64,000 nt of DNA. It comes from Symbiodinium natans (lineage: Eukaryota; Sar; Dinophyceae; Suessiales; Symbiodiniaceae). Below the pieces are notes generated by a model that searched no databases, had not been told where the DNA came from, and was given only the letters and a program-made list of their open reading frames with translations. This document shows, one piece after another, positions 1-13,700 of this stretch (positions are counted from its first letter, which is position 1; each line of letters starts with the position of its first letter). Made by a program: the position numbers and the translations under genes. The stretch is from NCBI GenBank assembly GCA_905221605.1, contig CAJNDS010001913.1, positions 431,001 through 495,000 of the forward strand. Direction: 5' to 3'.

Positions 1-263
1 ATATACTTCAAAGTGGAAAGGGGATCCTGGGAGGGTTGGGTGATACCAATTACATGGGGATGTACAGGGGCCTGGCGAATCCCTGGCCCAGGCCAGTCAT
101 ATAAACGCTAAACCCCAAAACCTAAGCCCTATACCCGAACCTCTAAACCCTAAATCCTAAACCCCAAACCCCTACCCAAACCCCAAACACCAAACCCCAA
201 ACCCCAAGCCCTTAACCGTAAACCCCAAGCCCTAAACCCTAAACCCCAAACCCTTAGTTGCAG

Positions 264-346
264 GTCCGGGCCCCCAAGCGAGCCCAGCGTGCAGTCGTGG
301 AGTCCGCCTCCGAGTGAGAGGCCCGCAGCCCTTACTCACAGGGGCG
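264..346 (+). CDS. Candidate exon 1 (Ser/Pro-rich)
   Basis: Acceptor TTGCAG at 258-263 and donor GTAGGG at 347 enclose an open segment preceded by CCCTAAA and followed by a long TTTAGGG array. The likeliest frame reads SGPPSEPSVQSWSPPP and continues to the donor. A second frame is also open, so the reading frame is uncertain. Confidence 0.3.
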
Positions 347-3300
347 GTAGGGTTTAGGGTTTAGGGTTTAGGGTTTAGGGTTTAGGGTTTAGGGTTTAGG
401 GTTTAGGGTTTAGGGTTTAGGGCTTAGGGCTTAGGGCTTAGGGTTTAGGGTTTAGGGTTTAGGGTTTAGGGTTTAGGGTTTAGGGTTTAGGGTTTAGGGT
501 TTAGGGTTTAGGGTTTAGGGTTTAGGGTTTAGGGTCTAGGGTTTAGGGTTTAGGGTTTAGGGTTTAGGGTCTAGGGTTTAGGGTTTAGGGTTTAGGGTTT
601 AGGGTATAGGGTTTAGGGTTTGGGGTTTTGGGTTTTAGGGTTTTAGGGTTTCGGGCTTAGGGTTTCGTGCTTGGGGTTTGGGATTGTAGGGTTCGAGGCT
701 TAGGTTGTGGGGTATAGGGGTTTCGAGTTCTGGGGTTTTAAAAGCCCTTGTTTAGGGTTTAGGGTTTAGGGTTAGGGTTTCGGGTTTAGGGTTTAGGGTT
801 TGTCTTGGATGCTCCGGGTCCGGGCTTGGTGTTTGGGGCTGAGGGATTTTAAGGTTTCGGGTTCGGGGTTGATAGCCTTCAGGGGTCCAGGCCCCTGAAC
901 ATTCCGAGATAGCGCTGTGTTTGTACGTTAAGTTAAGGGTGCAAAAGCCTTAACTGATCGGGGTCCGAATTCGAGGCCCTGAGCTGTCAGCATTGAGGCT
1001 TTCTTTGGTGATTGGGGAGTATTGAGATGGGTTTTCGGTTTGCACGGTAGGTTTGTGGGTGTTAAGTTTTAGGTTTGTCTGCTTCTTAGGCCCCTAAACC
1101 GTAAACCCTAAACCCTAAACCCTAAACCCTAAACCCTAAACCCTAAACCCTAAACCCTAAACCCTAAACCGGGTTTTGGGTTTGGGGGTGGTTTGAGGTT
1201 GAAGCGCTTGTCCTAAGACCTAGAGTAGGCCCTTGTTCCTTTTTTTTTTTTAGGGTTTAGGTTCCCGCATTTTAATCTCCTCTTAAACCACACAGGGAAC
1301 CCTTTTCTGGCTTACTCTTGGGTCTAGCCCTAAACCCCAAACCCCCAACCCCAAACCCTAAACCCTAAACCCTAAACCCTCCCTAAACCCTAAACCCTAA
1401 ACCCCAAACCCCAAACCCTAAACCCTAAACCCTAAACCCTCAACCCTAAACCCTAAACCCTAAACCCCAACAAAGAGGGGGCTTATATAGCCTCTGACCA
1501 GGGTTCCGCAAGCCGCGTCCGTGGCCTCCGCCGCATCCATCAGGAGACGCGGCTGTGATCGGTTGTCTTCGGGGTTTAGGGTTTAGGGTTTAGGGTTTAG
1601 GGTGTAGGGTTTAGGGTTTAGGGTTTAGGGTGTAGTGTGTGGGGTTTAGGGATTCCCGGGGAACCAAACGAACCCTAGAAGGTTTTGTAACTCATGTCTT
1701 GGCATCTCCCCCCTTCTACTAACAGCCCTCAATGGGGATTATAGCACCCCCTATGCCTAGTAGTAGAGTAGGTAACCTTTAACCTTTTTGGGGTAGTAGA
1801 AACCCCTTATAATCCCTAAGGTCAACCTTTATTTCCCTCCAGGTTACTGGACAACTAGGCTATGATTATGCCTATTAAGGACTGTTATCCCAACTCCCAC
1901 ACCTTCATAGGAATTATAATAGGGCATGCGACCCCAATCTCGGGGTTCCTTTGGTCCCGAGTTAGGGTTTAGGGTTTAGGGTTTAGGGTTTAGGGTTTAG
2001 GGTTTAGGGTTTAGGGTTTAGGGTTTAGGGTTTAGGGGTCGGGAGTGGGGGGGAGGGAGGTCTTCCTGGTCTCGCACTCGATGCTGGAGTCGTCAAGGCT
2101 TAGAGTGACCTGAGCCCCAGAACCATGTCCTAAACCCTAAACCCTGAACCCTAAACCCTAAACCCTAAACCCTAAACCCTAAACCCTAAACCCTAACAGT
2201 TGTTCTTTCAATCAGTCTTCCGGTGCCGTTCACGCAAGGTTTGAATGCAGAGTTCCTACAGAAAGCAGAGACCGAATGCTCGCCTGCCCTAAGGGTCCAT
2301 GTACCTCATCTACTATTTGCTTAAGAACCCCCCCCCCCCCAGAAAAAAAAAAAAAAAAAAAAACAAACAAACAAACATATTGGTTTAGGGTTCAGGGTTC
2401 AGGGTTTAGGGTTTAGGGTTTAGGGATCTGTTGCACCCCTTTCAACTCTGGGTCGGAGGAGTTTGGATGCTCCCTCGGCCGCCTCGTCCGTCGCCTCGGT
2501 GGCCTCGGGCAGAATGTCCGCTTCTGCCTCCAGGCCGGTTTCGAATATGGGGGTCGGGATACTTATTAGTGGCAGTCCCTTATGGCCCCTATATAAATAT
2601 AAATACCTCTCCCAAAACCCTATTCTAGTTATTCAGGCCCCTATATTCTGGAGGTTTTGGAGTGGGTTTTTGCTTTCCCTTGGCTTCCCGCTCCCCCCCT
2701 CCCAGTTGGTGGCAGAGCATGCAAGAAGCAGGGTCTAGAGGGCAAAGCTTGGGGGTTTGGTGGGGGTTCGTGTTGAGTCCTAAACCCCAAACCCTCAACC
2801 CCAAACCCTAAACCCCAAACCCCAAACCCTAAACCCTAAACCCTAAACCCACAGGTTTTAGCCAGGCTTTGGGTTTTGGGAAGCCTCGGGTCGGCGCCTC
2901 GAGAGCAGATGTTGAGTCGAAGAGTTTCAGGCTTTGGGGAATGTAAGGCTGGAAGACCCTAAACCCTAAACCACCCCAAACCCCTTAATAGGTCTAAGGT
3001 GAGCATATTCGCCTAGAGGCCATGTAGGCTATTCCCCGAAGTGGCTATCAATAGAGCCCCCCCTGGTTCCCGAAAGCGAGTACCCCTAAACCCCAAACCC
3101 CAAACCCCAAACCCTATAATCCCTGAACCCCCTCGCAGGGAGCTGACCCTAAACCCTCAAGTAATAACCCTAAACCCTAAACCCTTAACCCTATATACAG
3201 CGCACGCGAGTCATCTTCCGGGTCTCAGCACCACGCATGGCGCCTCTGCAGTGTTGTGACCAACCGCGCCTCGCACGTGCGTGCCCACCATTGCCCAATT

Positions 3301-6300
3301 TTAGGGATTAGGGTTAGGGTTTAGGGTTTAGGGTTTAGGGTTTAGGGTTTAGGGTTTAGGGTTTAGGGTTTAGGGTTTAGGGTTTAGGGTTTAGGGTTTA
3401 GGGTTTAGGGCAACTTCCGCCACCTTTGAGACGTTCGACTCGGAGCTGCCATGTAAATTTTCGCAGTGCTGCGCATCGTCATCCATAAAGTGGCGTTCCC
3501 GCGTAATATAGGGGTCGGAACAAGTACTACTACTAGTATTCCCTTAGGGTTTAGGGTTTAGGGTTTAGGGTTTAGGGTTTAGGGTTTAGGGTTTAGGGAT
3601 AGTATGTAGGGTTCAGGGTTTAGGGATAGTATTCCCTTCGGGCCCCTTTAGAATTGTACTATAGTAACCTCCAAAACCCTATTCTAATTATTCAGGCCCC
3701 TAGAGTAGTCCGGTTCTGCTTTCCCGTCGCAAAGAGTGCGGGGGATCGGCGGTAAGCGTGCGGGGAGCAACCCTTAGACACACATAATCAAGGGGACCCT
3801 GAAACCTGAACCCTATACCCTAAACCCTAGACCCTAAACTATAAGCCCTACGCCCTAAGCCGCCTAAGCCCTACACCCAACCAAGGCAATGTGTAGCGTC
3901 ACGGAGTCGGGCCGAAACATTCGAAGTTTCAACAGAATTGCCCCAAACCCCACACCCTGAACCCTGAACCCTAAACCCTAAACCCTAAACACTAACGATG
4001 ACGTCTTCTTTGTCCAGGAGCCTCCAGCCTCTTTCCGTGGCCTCAGAGGCAGCGGGTTCCAGGCTCCTGCGGGCTTCCTGGGATTAGGGATTAGGGTTTA
4101 GGCTGTAGGGTTTAGGGTTTAGGGTGTAGGTCTAGGATTTGGGGTCTAGGGCTCAGGGTTTAGGGTTTAGGATTTAGGGTTCTGGGTTTAGGGTTTAGGA
4201 TTTAGGGTTTATAGGGTTTTTAGGGTTTTTAGGGTTTTCGGGTTTTTAGGGGTTACAGGATTTATGGGGTTTATAGGGTTTATAGGGCTTCAGAGAGCGT
4301 ATGCTTTTTTTGGGCGGGGAGGGGGGGGGGGGTTGTAGGGGTTTTAGGGTTTAGGGTCTAGGGGATATTGGGACGAAGAGCTGCCAAGCCCTTTCGATAA
4401 GGATTTTCTCGTAGTAGATGTTGTTTGAGGATTCAGAGTTTGGGGGTTTAGGTTTTTTTGGGCAGAACCAGGTCAGATTCCTTATTTCCGAGATTTTGGC
4501 AGCTCTCAGGGTTTTGAGACGTTCTTGGGGGGTTTTGTCGAATTCTTATGGGCTGCCGGGGTTTTCGGCCCAGCACCTAAACCCTAAAACCCTAAACCCT
4601 AAACCCTAAACCCTAAACCCCTTGTTGTTTGTTTCAGGGTTTGGGCTTAGAAGTTTTAGCTTTTGCCGCAAAACCCTGATTCTTAAGCCCCAAACCCTGA
4701 AGCCTGAACACGTAAGCTTAAACCCCAAACTTTGAAGTAAATTTGAACAGGCATGTGGTTTAGGGTCCACGAACAAGATCCCAAGTCAAATCAAGAAATC
4801 TGATGCAACCCTAAATTAAAATCCGCAATGAAGTGTAATGTTTCGGAGCCGGGTCGATACAGCCCATCTGTGCTTTGTCATCTTCTGATTTTGGGCTGGG
4901 GGTCCTATGGGCTTAGGGTTTACAGGGTTTAGGGTTTAGGGTTTAGGGTTTGGGATTTAGGATTTAGGGTTTAGGGTTTAGGGTTTAGATGCCGTGGCGC
5001 TGCATTGAGACCTGAGGGCGGAGCAGCGCCTGAAGAGAAGGGAAGACGAAGTCGCGGCCCGGCCGCCGCGCGCGGGCGCTTTCCTGCGAAGAGAGGCGTG
5101 AACTCGAAGTCCTGGATGGCTACTGGAGAACCCTAAACCAAGTCCAAGGGCACGCTCGTGGACGTGTTCATGCCCTCGGCCACTTCCGAGCTCGCGTCCT
5201 CGATCGGGGGGAGGTTCCGATCCGCTTGGTCGGCACTCGGCACCGTGTCCTTGTCCAAGATACCCTAAACTTGCCCGATACCCTAAACCCTAGACCCTAT
5301 AAAGCCTAAACCCTAGACCCTATAAACCCTAAACCCTGTGCCCTATAAACTCTGACAAGACAGATCACGTCCCCGGATGACGGGTGTCCCAGGGCAGCAT
5401 CCCTGATTTTTTCTCAAAAAGGGCTGATAGGCCCAGGAGAACCCTAAACCCTAAACCCTAAACCCTAAACCCTAAACCCTAAACCCTAAACCCTAAACCC
5501 TAAACCCTAAACCGCTTTTCGCATCCCTACTGGGCTCGAGCCCCTCGGGCTGGACCCTTGCATGCTCGGTTTTTCTACAGAGGTTCTGTGGTTCATGGGT
5601 TCTACCTACGATCATAGGTACTCTTTTAAGGTGTAGGGTTTAGGGTTTAAGGTTTAGGGTTTCGGGTTTAAAGTTTAGGGTTTAGGGAAATTATGCAGGG
5701 CTGTTGCCAGCTATAGCTACAGTTAACAACCCCACTGATACCTCACAGTCATACTTATCTACCCATGAACCTCCCCGCAAGCTGAGCCTGATTTTGGCAG
5801 GGCCCCCCAGGCCCCAACCCCTACATGCAAGAGCCTAAACCCTGAACTCTAAACCCTTCCCTCTAATACCTTAGTACCCTAATACCCCAAACCCCCCTAA
5901 TACCCTCATACCCTAGTAACCTAATGCCCTAATAGCCTAGCAACCCTAATACCCTCTTCTACCCCAAAACCCGCCCCTAAGTACCCGAATACCCGAATAC
6001 CCTAACACCCGAACACCCTTCAACCCTCAAGCGGCTGCTGCCCAGCACTAGCCCTCAACCCCCTGGTTCTTAGTAGGGAATTGGGGAATGAGGGCCCCTA
6101 GATCTACCCTTTAGGCGAGCAAAGGGTCCGAACTATGAGGGAATCGTAGGTCTACATTCGGGGCCCCCTGTTTTCGGAAACCCCCCCAAATTGGGTACCT
6201 CATTCCCTCAGTCCCTACCAAGAACAACCCTAAACCCTACACCCTAAACTTCCCCAGGAGCCCGCAGCCCGTTTCAGTGGCCTCAGAGGCCCCGGAGTCT

Positions 6301-9300
6301 GACCCCTCCAGGCTCCGGTGGCTTCTGAGGGGGGTTGAGGGTTTAGGGGTTTAGGGCTTTCTGGTTTAGGGGGCTAAGGGTTTAGGGGTTCGGGGCGTAA
6401 GGGGTTTAGGCTTGAGGTTTGGCGAGTTTAGGGGTGCAGGTTCTAGGGTTTTAGTCGGCTTAGGGCCAGAGCTGCCACAAGCGAAGGAGGAAGCATGTCT
6501 TCATCAACGACTTGTAGGAGTCCTGTCAGAAGCCCGAAACCCCACACCTTGGCATGTTCCCCTGGCCCTTATACGAACAGTCCTTAACAGGGATTCTAGT
6601 GTCCCTATGAAGGACTGTTAGTAGAAGGAGGAACATCCCAACCTGCAGCCTAAAACCCTAAGCCCCAAAGTTTCCGAGAATCCAGAACCAAGGATTCCTA
6701 CGTGTTATATACCGGGAGTGCGGGGTGGGGGGGGGGGGGGGGTTGCAAGCCCCAGGAAGGTTGGGTCAGTGGGGTGCCATGCCTTAAACTGTGAGGTTTA
6801 GGGTTTTCGATTTTCGGGTTTAGGGGTTAAGACCTGGACCTCAGAACTCCCCCCTAAGGCCCTAACCCTAAACCCCATAAAACCCTTGACCCCCGAAACC
6901 CTAAACCCTAAATCCTCCATCAAGGACTTTAAAGTTCGGTCTGGGGGGGTGGACTGTAGGGTTGATCAGGATCCACCCCAAGTACCCTCTAGAAAGGGCC
7001 GAACTGTACCTTCATGGGTGGTATTCAGGGTACCCCAAGCCCTAAACCCTAAACCCTAAACAACCCTAAACCTTAAACCCTAAACCCTAAACCCCAGTAG
7101 AAAGGTACTTGGGGCCTAAATAGGGGTTGGACTTTTCATCAGATCCGTGCAGGAACGTAGGTGGAGTCGTTGGCACGAAGTAGCTACTGTTAAGGGGTAT
7201 AGGGAGGGACCTCTACAGAAGGGACGCTTGATCTTAATCCCCTATATAACCCATTATGTACCTTAGATAGTCCCTCTATACCTACCTGAGCCACCTCTAC
7301 ATTACTAAACTAAAGGACTTACATTGGTGCCTGCAACCTGTGGGAAAAGCTCAAACCCCAACCCCTTAAACCCTAAACTCTGTTCTCAAACCCTGAACCC
7401 TAAACACTGAACCCTAAACCCTAAGCCCTGAACCCTAAACCCTGAACCCTAAACCCTGAACCCTAAACCCTAAACCCTGAACCCTATACCCTAAACCCTA
7501 CACCCTAAACCCTAAACCCTGAACCCTAAACCCTAAGCCCCAAACCCTAAACCCTAAACCCTAAACCCTGAAACCTAAACCCTGAGCTCTTTTTTGTGCG
7601 CCGTGCCGAAGCTTCGTGGTTCCAGCCGGTCGAAGCCAGAAGCCACTTCCTAAACCGCTATGACTAGGGTTCATTGTTTAGGGTTTAGGGCCCTAAACCC
7701 TAAGCCTTAAGCGCTAAGCCCTAAACCCTGAGCTCTCAGCCCTAAACCCTCAGGCCTTAACCAACCCAAACAAATCCATAACTCGAGTGACTCCAAGATT
7801 ATGTTCAGGATCTCGGAGCATCCTCAAGCCCTAGCCCTGGCTTAGGGTTTAGGGTTTAGGGTTTAGGGTTTAGGGTTTAGGGTTTAGGGTTTAGGGTTTA
7901 GGGTTTAGGGTTTAGGGTTTAGGGTTTAGGGTTTAGTGCAAGTGCACGCAAGGCGCGCAACAGCTTTCGGGTCCTTAAGGGAGGGGGGGCTCAAGGGAGG
8001 TATTGTATGTTCCCGAATACTCCCCCCACTGCTCCATAACGCCTAAGCTTCCCTAAGCTTCCCGAGGTACCTTCCCCCCATGAACCCTCCTCCCTTAAGG
8101 ACCCTAGCATAGAACCCCTAAACCCGAAACCTTAAACCCTAAACCCTATAACCTGAACCCTAAACCCCAAACGGGGGAAGCCCTTTGCTCTTGGCCATGT
8201 CGCTGTCGGAGCGCGGGCGGCGCCCGGGTGAGCTGTGCCAGACTTTGGCGACACTGCAGGCGTCATCCTAGGTAGGATTACGGGGGCCCGGGCGGCCCGT
8301 ACTCCCCTTTGATTTAGGGTTTAGTTTAGGGTTTAGGGTTTAGGGTTTCGGGTTTAGGGTTTAGGGTTTAGGGTTTCGGGTTTAGGGTTTAGGGTTTCGG
8401 GTTTAGGGTTTAGGGTTTAGGGTTCAGGGTTCAGGGTTTAGGGTTCAGGGCTACTAGGACCCAGGAACCCTTCTCAACCCTGTTCTGGCTCTCTTCAACA
8501 GGGACCTTGTTGAGAGGGACTATATCCCCAAGGGTCCCTGAATCCTATCCCCTGCATTAATCCTCAGCGCTGTTGGGTTTTTTGGGAGGGTTTATTGTTT
8601 TTTCTTTCTTCGCGCCGTTAACCCTAAACCCGAAACCCTAAAATCTATACCCTATAAACCCTAAACCCTAAACCCTAAACCCTAAACCTTAAACCCTAAA
8701 CCCTAAACCCTAACACCCAAACAAAGCAGGGTTTTTGGTTTGAGGGCTTCAGTGCGCTTCTCCCTCCTGCTTTCGCAGGCGTCGGCGCGCAGCCAGGACT
8801 GGGCGGCCGGAGGGTTCGCTACACCCTATAAACCCTATAAACCCTAAAACGCCCTAAAAGCCCTAAAACGCCCTAAAAGCCCCAAAAGCCCTAAATCCTC
8901 ATGACCCTAAAAACCCTTAAAGGCCCTAAGCCCCACAACCCCAACGCAAAAGCCACAAAAAAAAAAAAAAAAAAAAAAAAACTTACAGCCCAAAACCCTT
9001 GGACCCTAAGTTGGGTTTTTGTCGTTGGGGGCCTCCGGGATTCGCCCTTAAATCACCTACAACCCTTTCAAGCCCCGAATCACCCCAAACCCCAAATCCC
9101 CAAACCCCAAACCCTAAACCCTGACCTGAGCCGCCCGAAGCCGCCCTCAGCCCGAAACCCCATGCACTGAACTGTTGAGCGTATCCTGCGGGACCAGATG
9201 AACCCTGGAAGTGTTTATGGTTCACATACCTTGACAGGAATTAGAGTAGTAGTAGCAGTAGTAGTAGTAGTAGTAGTAGTAGTAGAGGAGGGTATATGAC

Positions 9301-10664
9301 CCCGATTTTTAGGGTTCATTTCGTCCCCAGGGATTGTGAACTGTTGCACCAAGCTGCGCTGCATACCTACAAGACCTGGAACGAGGGTGTGGTGCTTATT
9401 GCACTAACAGACCGAATTGCGCATGCAATGGGGAAATCACGGGCCGGAGAAGTTCTGGCGCCAGGGAGGTTGGACCGCTGCCGGGGCCACTGCAGCAGTA
9501 GGGCAAGGGTCATTTGCGCCAAGGCAGCGCGATGAGCTGGCGTTGCCCCTCGTCACTCGCCAAGTACCGGATAAACTTGCAAACATGTGCAACAAGCCAA
9601 ACCGTTCAACAAATCGAGGCCTCGAGCACGTCCGTCCTCAAGCCCTGCCAAGCACATCAACCTTTAAACTCAAACCCTAAAACCTAAACTCAAGCTGCCC
9701 CCCTACGGTGGGGGGGGCGAGCCGGGGCTCAAGCCCCTAAACCTCGATGGCGCAAACCGACCCAGGTCGTTCGCCCGCCTCCTTCGGCACGGAAGAAGTA
9801 GGCAATCAATATTGGCTTGGGCTTAGGCCTAAACCCTAAAAACAGTAGGTTAGGGTGGCTTTGCCGCCTTGGACGGCACGGGGTGGGAGAAAGGTGTTAG
9901 ATGGCCTTCTACAATCGCGCCAGAGCTGCTCTTCGCGCCTGACGAAGCTTTCGAACCTCTCCTGCATCCTAACCTTCACAGCATCTGCGCCATATTACAG
10001 CAATCCCAAACCCTATACCCTTAAATCTCCTAAGCCCTAAACTCCTAAACTCCTAACCTTCTAATTAAACTCCTAAACCCTAAACCCTAAACCTTAAACC
10101 CTACACCCTGCCCTCTCTGGGCCTCGGTCTCCTGCGGTGCCTCCGCTGCTTTGGGTGCCTCGCGAGGACGTCCTCCTAAGCGAGCTTAGCCAGCGAGTGG
10201 AGTCTGCCACGCGACTCGGCCGGCAAAGGGTTCCCTTTGATCCCTGAGCTTTCGCGTTAGGGTTTGGGTTTAGGGTTCATGGTTCAGGGTTAAGGGTTTG
10301 TAGAGTTTAAAGTTTGGGCTTGGGGTTTTCAGGGTACATAAACATAAAAGCCTTAAACATAAAAGCCTTGAACCCAAGAGCCCCATTACCCTCAGAAATC
10401 TTCGTCGCCGCCCCGTATCAGGTCTTTAAAACCATAAACCCCCAAGCCCTACAACCCCCCGCTCAGGAAACGCTAAACCCCCAACCCCTCTAAGCCCTAA
10501 ATGCGCCTAAATGCCAATCCGAAACCCTACCCTCTACACTTAAGAGCCTCCGGCTCAAGCCGCCGACCCTGCAGGAGAACAGGGCGTAGGGTTTAGGGTT
10601 TTGCGGCCAACCCCAGTGAGACAGCGTCCGGGAGCTGTGCAGCGTGGCTTGCTCTTTGGGAAGT

Positions 10665-10749
<85 letters not shown>

Positions 10750-13700
10750 TCGCTCTCGCCTTAAGGCCATGAATTTGATTGGCCTGCGTTCCATCCGAAT
10801 GGGCGTGCCTTTTTGACCTTTCTGCCTGAGGATTCCCAGCAGATCTCCGGCGTTCTCCGGCACGGAGGTCAGGTGTTGTGAGGTAGTGTGATTGTGCGAG
10901 GGGCGAGTGAAGCTTTGTGGTGAGCCTGTGCGCGGATGTGCGCAGCATATGTGTTTTGCTGAAATGCCGATCGTTGCGACCCTGAGTATTCCGCCAGACT
11001 CCACCGATCAACAAGAAAGGTTGTCTCAAATCACGGGGGTTTGAAACGCTTTAGCGTCGAATGCGTTGCAACGGCCGAGCCCGCGGTGTAGCTCATCTTC
11101 TTGCACTGCACTTCAAGCTGTCAAAAGCTCCAAGAGCCATACTTTTGGGTGCATTTTGGTGATGTTCCTGGCTGCGAAGTCCAGCCCTCTGGAAAAGCAT
11201 GTCCGCGTGTTCGGCGGTTAATTCAGGGCAGCGCTATAGAGTCTGGGTGCGGAGCTGGCAAAGCCGGCAACCTGCTGGATTGAAGTTTTGGAGCCCTAGC
11301 CTGTCGATGGAGGTCGAGAGCCTGGAGGAAGCGCGAGCGAGATTAGATGGGTGAGGGGATGCTGCGGTGCTGCATCTTGCCTCATAACGTAGTAGCACAT
11401 GACTCGCTGAGAACAAGCTTCTGAAGTTGCTTCGGTTTCCGAGGTGAAGCGCAGCCACATCCAAGCTTCCTTGCGCAGCGGCAAGCATTTCCCGCTGCCG
11501 CAGCAATTTACGCCTGCCGCACGATTTTTTGGGGAGTTCGTGCGTGGGCTCTCTTTCTTGTGCTTTGCTTGCCGTTGCCTACGTGGCGCAGTTCAGAGCA
11601 GGCCTTTGAGGACTCACACCATGTTCTGCAGCTTTGCCTTATAGGTCACAGCTCTCGCGCTGGCCTTCCCTCTGATCCAGACGCCGCATTCACTGTGCAA
11701 GTTGTTTCGGGTGATTCGGGACATATAGACGCCCAGCGCTAAAGGTTACACCGATAACTACCCATCGTCGCCTGTCACATGGCCTGCTTTGCACTCCTAT
11801 ATGGTAAGGAACATCACATGACCTGCGCAACACTGCGGTAACATGTTCACAGGCAAGACATCTTTTTCTCTGTGAGGTGTTTTGGGTGATTTGGGGCTGC
11901 GCAGTTTCCGCAACTCATGCCCCCCAACACACACCGGCGGGGATTTGGGGATTGGGGGGAGGGGGTAGGGGGTCCGGGAAGAGGCGGTTGAAAGGGTGAA
12001 CGTCCCAGGGAGGGGGGTCCGGAGGGGTCCTAGAACTGGTGTTCAGGGAGGTTTGAGGAGGTTGCACGGCGTCTCAGCTAAAGTGCCAGCGACAGGGTGT
12101 CCCAGGTGTGTGCCCTACAAACCCTAAACCTATAAACCCTAAACCGCCAAGGCTTAAGCGGTTTCTAAGAGTTCACGACCTCGAGTGACCAAGCTCCCAC
12201 AACAAAGTACTTGGGGTAATATGGGGGTTTTACGCTTTTTGGGGTCCTTTATTTAAGGGTATTCTATTCTACTCGGGGTCTAACAGGGGAACCCCTTGTT
12301 TGGGAAATACCCACATATAGCTCTATAGAGTATGTATTTGGGGCCTTAAAGGGTTCTAGAGTAGCTTTCGGGTTTCGGGGTTTCGGGTTTACTCTGGGTC
12401 TTCAAGGGCTTCCCTCATACTACATGGCCCTGACGGTTGTCCTGCACCACAGACACCTTGCGACCTTGCGAGATATCTGATTTCATGAATTTCAGACCCA
12501 GGAGGATTTATGGCCCTAGGCCAAAAACCTCGCAAACCGTAAGCCCTAGGCCCTAAACTCTGAACCCTAAACCCTTAAAGCCAACAGGTCAGGGCTTGAG
12601 ACTGCGTGGGGTGGGAGATGGTGCTAGATGGCCCTGCACTGTCGGGCCATAGCTGCACGTCCAACAATACGAAAATGTTCGACGCGATTCTAGGGTTCAG
12701 GGTTTTTAGGGTTTAGGGTTTAGGGTTTATGTTTAAGGTTATTCGAACCTTTGCCGCTTGCCTGCTTTGGGTCATTAGCCGGCGAAACTTCCAAGGAACT
12801 CAACAGATCGCCAGCTCCGCTTGGCGGAGGCCCGCTTGACAGAGCAGTTCTCAGTTAAAGTTTAGGGTTGGGTTGGGCCCGAAACCCTAAACCCTAAACC
12901 CTAAACCCAGCTTCATTACGGCAGATGTATTCGTAGAGAGTCTTCGCGTGTTGCCGGGCCCAATTCAGGATAAGGACGTCCAGTTCTGGAGTTTGCAGGT
13001 TCAGCGTTGAGGGTGCTGCCCATGGGATTCTATCACGGGGGGCCCCCCTAGTTATACGTAAAGTGGCAAGGACGCTGAATTGGGCTATAAGGATCTTAAG
13101 CCAGGCTATAACTTGTACTATGAACCCCCCCATCCCTCCGTTAAGTAACCGTTAGCCACACCAAGGTCCAAATAACCCTTGTGTCAGCTTGCTGCGGACT
13201 TTTTTTAGGAGTACCAGAGCCCTGGGAGGATCCAAAAAGTAGAGCCCCCTAAATAACAATGACCCTTGACTTCTGTTGGGTCATTCTTCGGCACCCGTAG
13301 AGAGATCTACTTTCGTGGATCCTCCCAAAGGTCTGGGTAAGGGAAAGTTTCTGCTCCCTCTTTGACCCTTGACCTTTTTCATTGCAGAAGCCCGCGGCAA
13401 AGCCAGAGCCTTGCAGGAAGGTTTAGGGTTTAGGGTTTAGGGTTTAGGGTTTAGGGTCTAGGGTTTAGGGTTTAGGGTTTAGGGTCTAGGGTCTAGGGTT
13501 TAGGGTCTAGGGTTTAGGGTCTAGGGTCTAGGGTCTAGGGTCTAGGGTCTAGGGTCTAGGGTCTAGGGTCTAGGTGGGTTTAGGGTTTAATTAGGGTACT
13601 GCTTCCATACGCAACGTGGGCAAGTGCCGTTCCAAATGTGATCGTCGTTTGTATTTGCCTTTGTTTTTTTTGTTTCAGTGTCGAATTCTATAGGTACCTA

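Noticed and set aside
9296-9680. Two overlapping + ORFs after the AGT tract
   Set aside because: Both frames are open over the same bases, with no domain and no splice phase that links to the gene chain.
10555-11029. Minus-strand ORFs with Arg-Glu runs
   Set aside because: Built on the CT microsatellite, with no splice or homology support.
12894-13133. 79-codon minus-strand ORF
   Set aside because: Begins within CCCTAAA units and overlaps a telomere-repeat-flanked intron interior. No recognisable protein.
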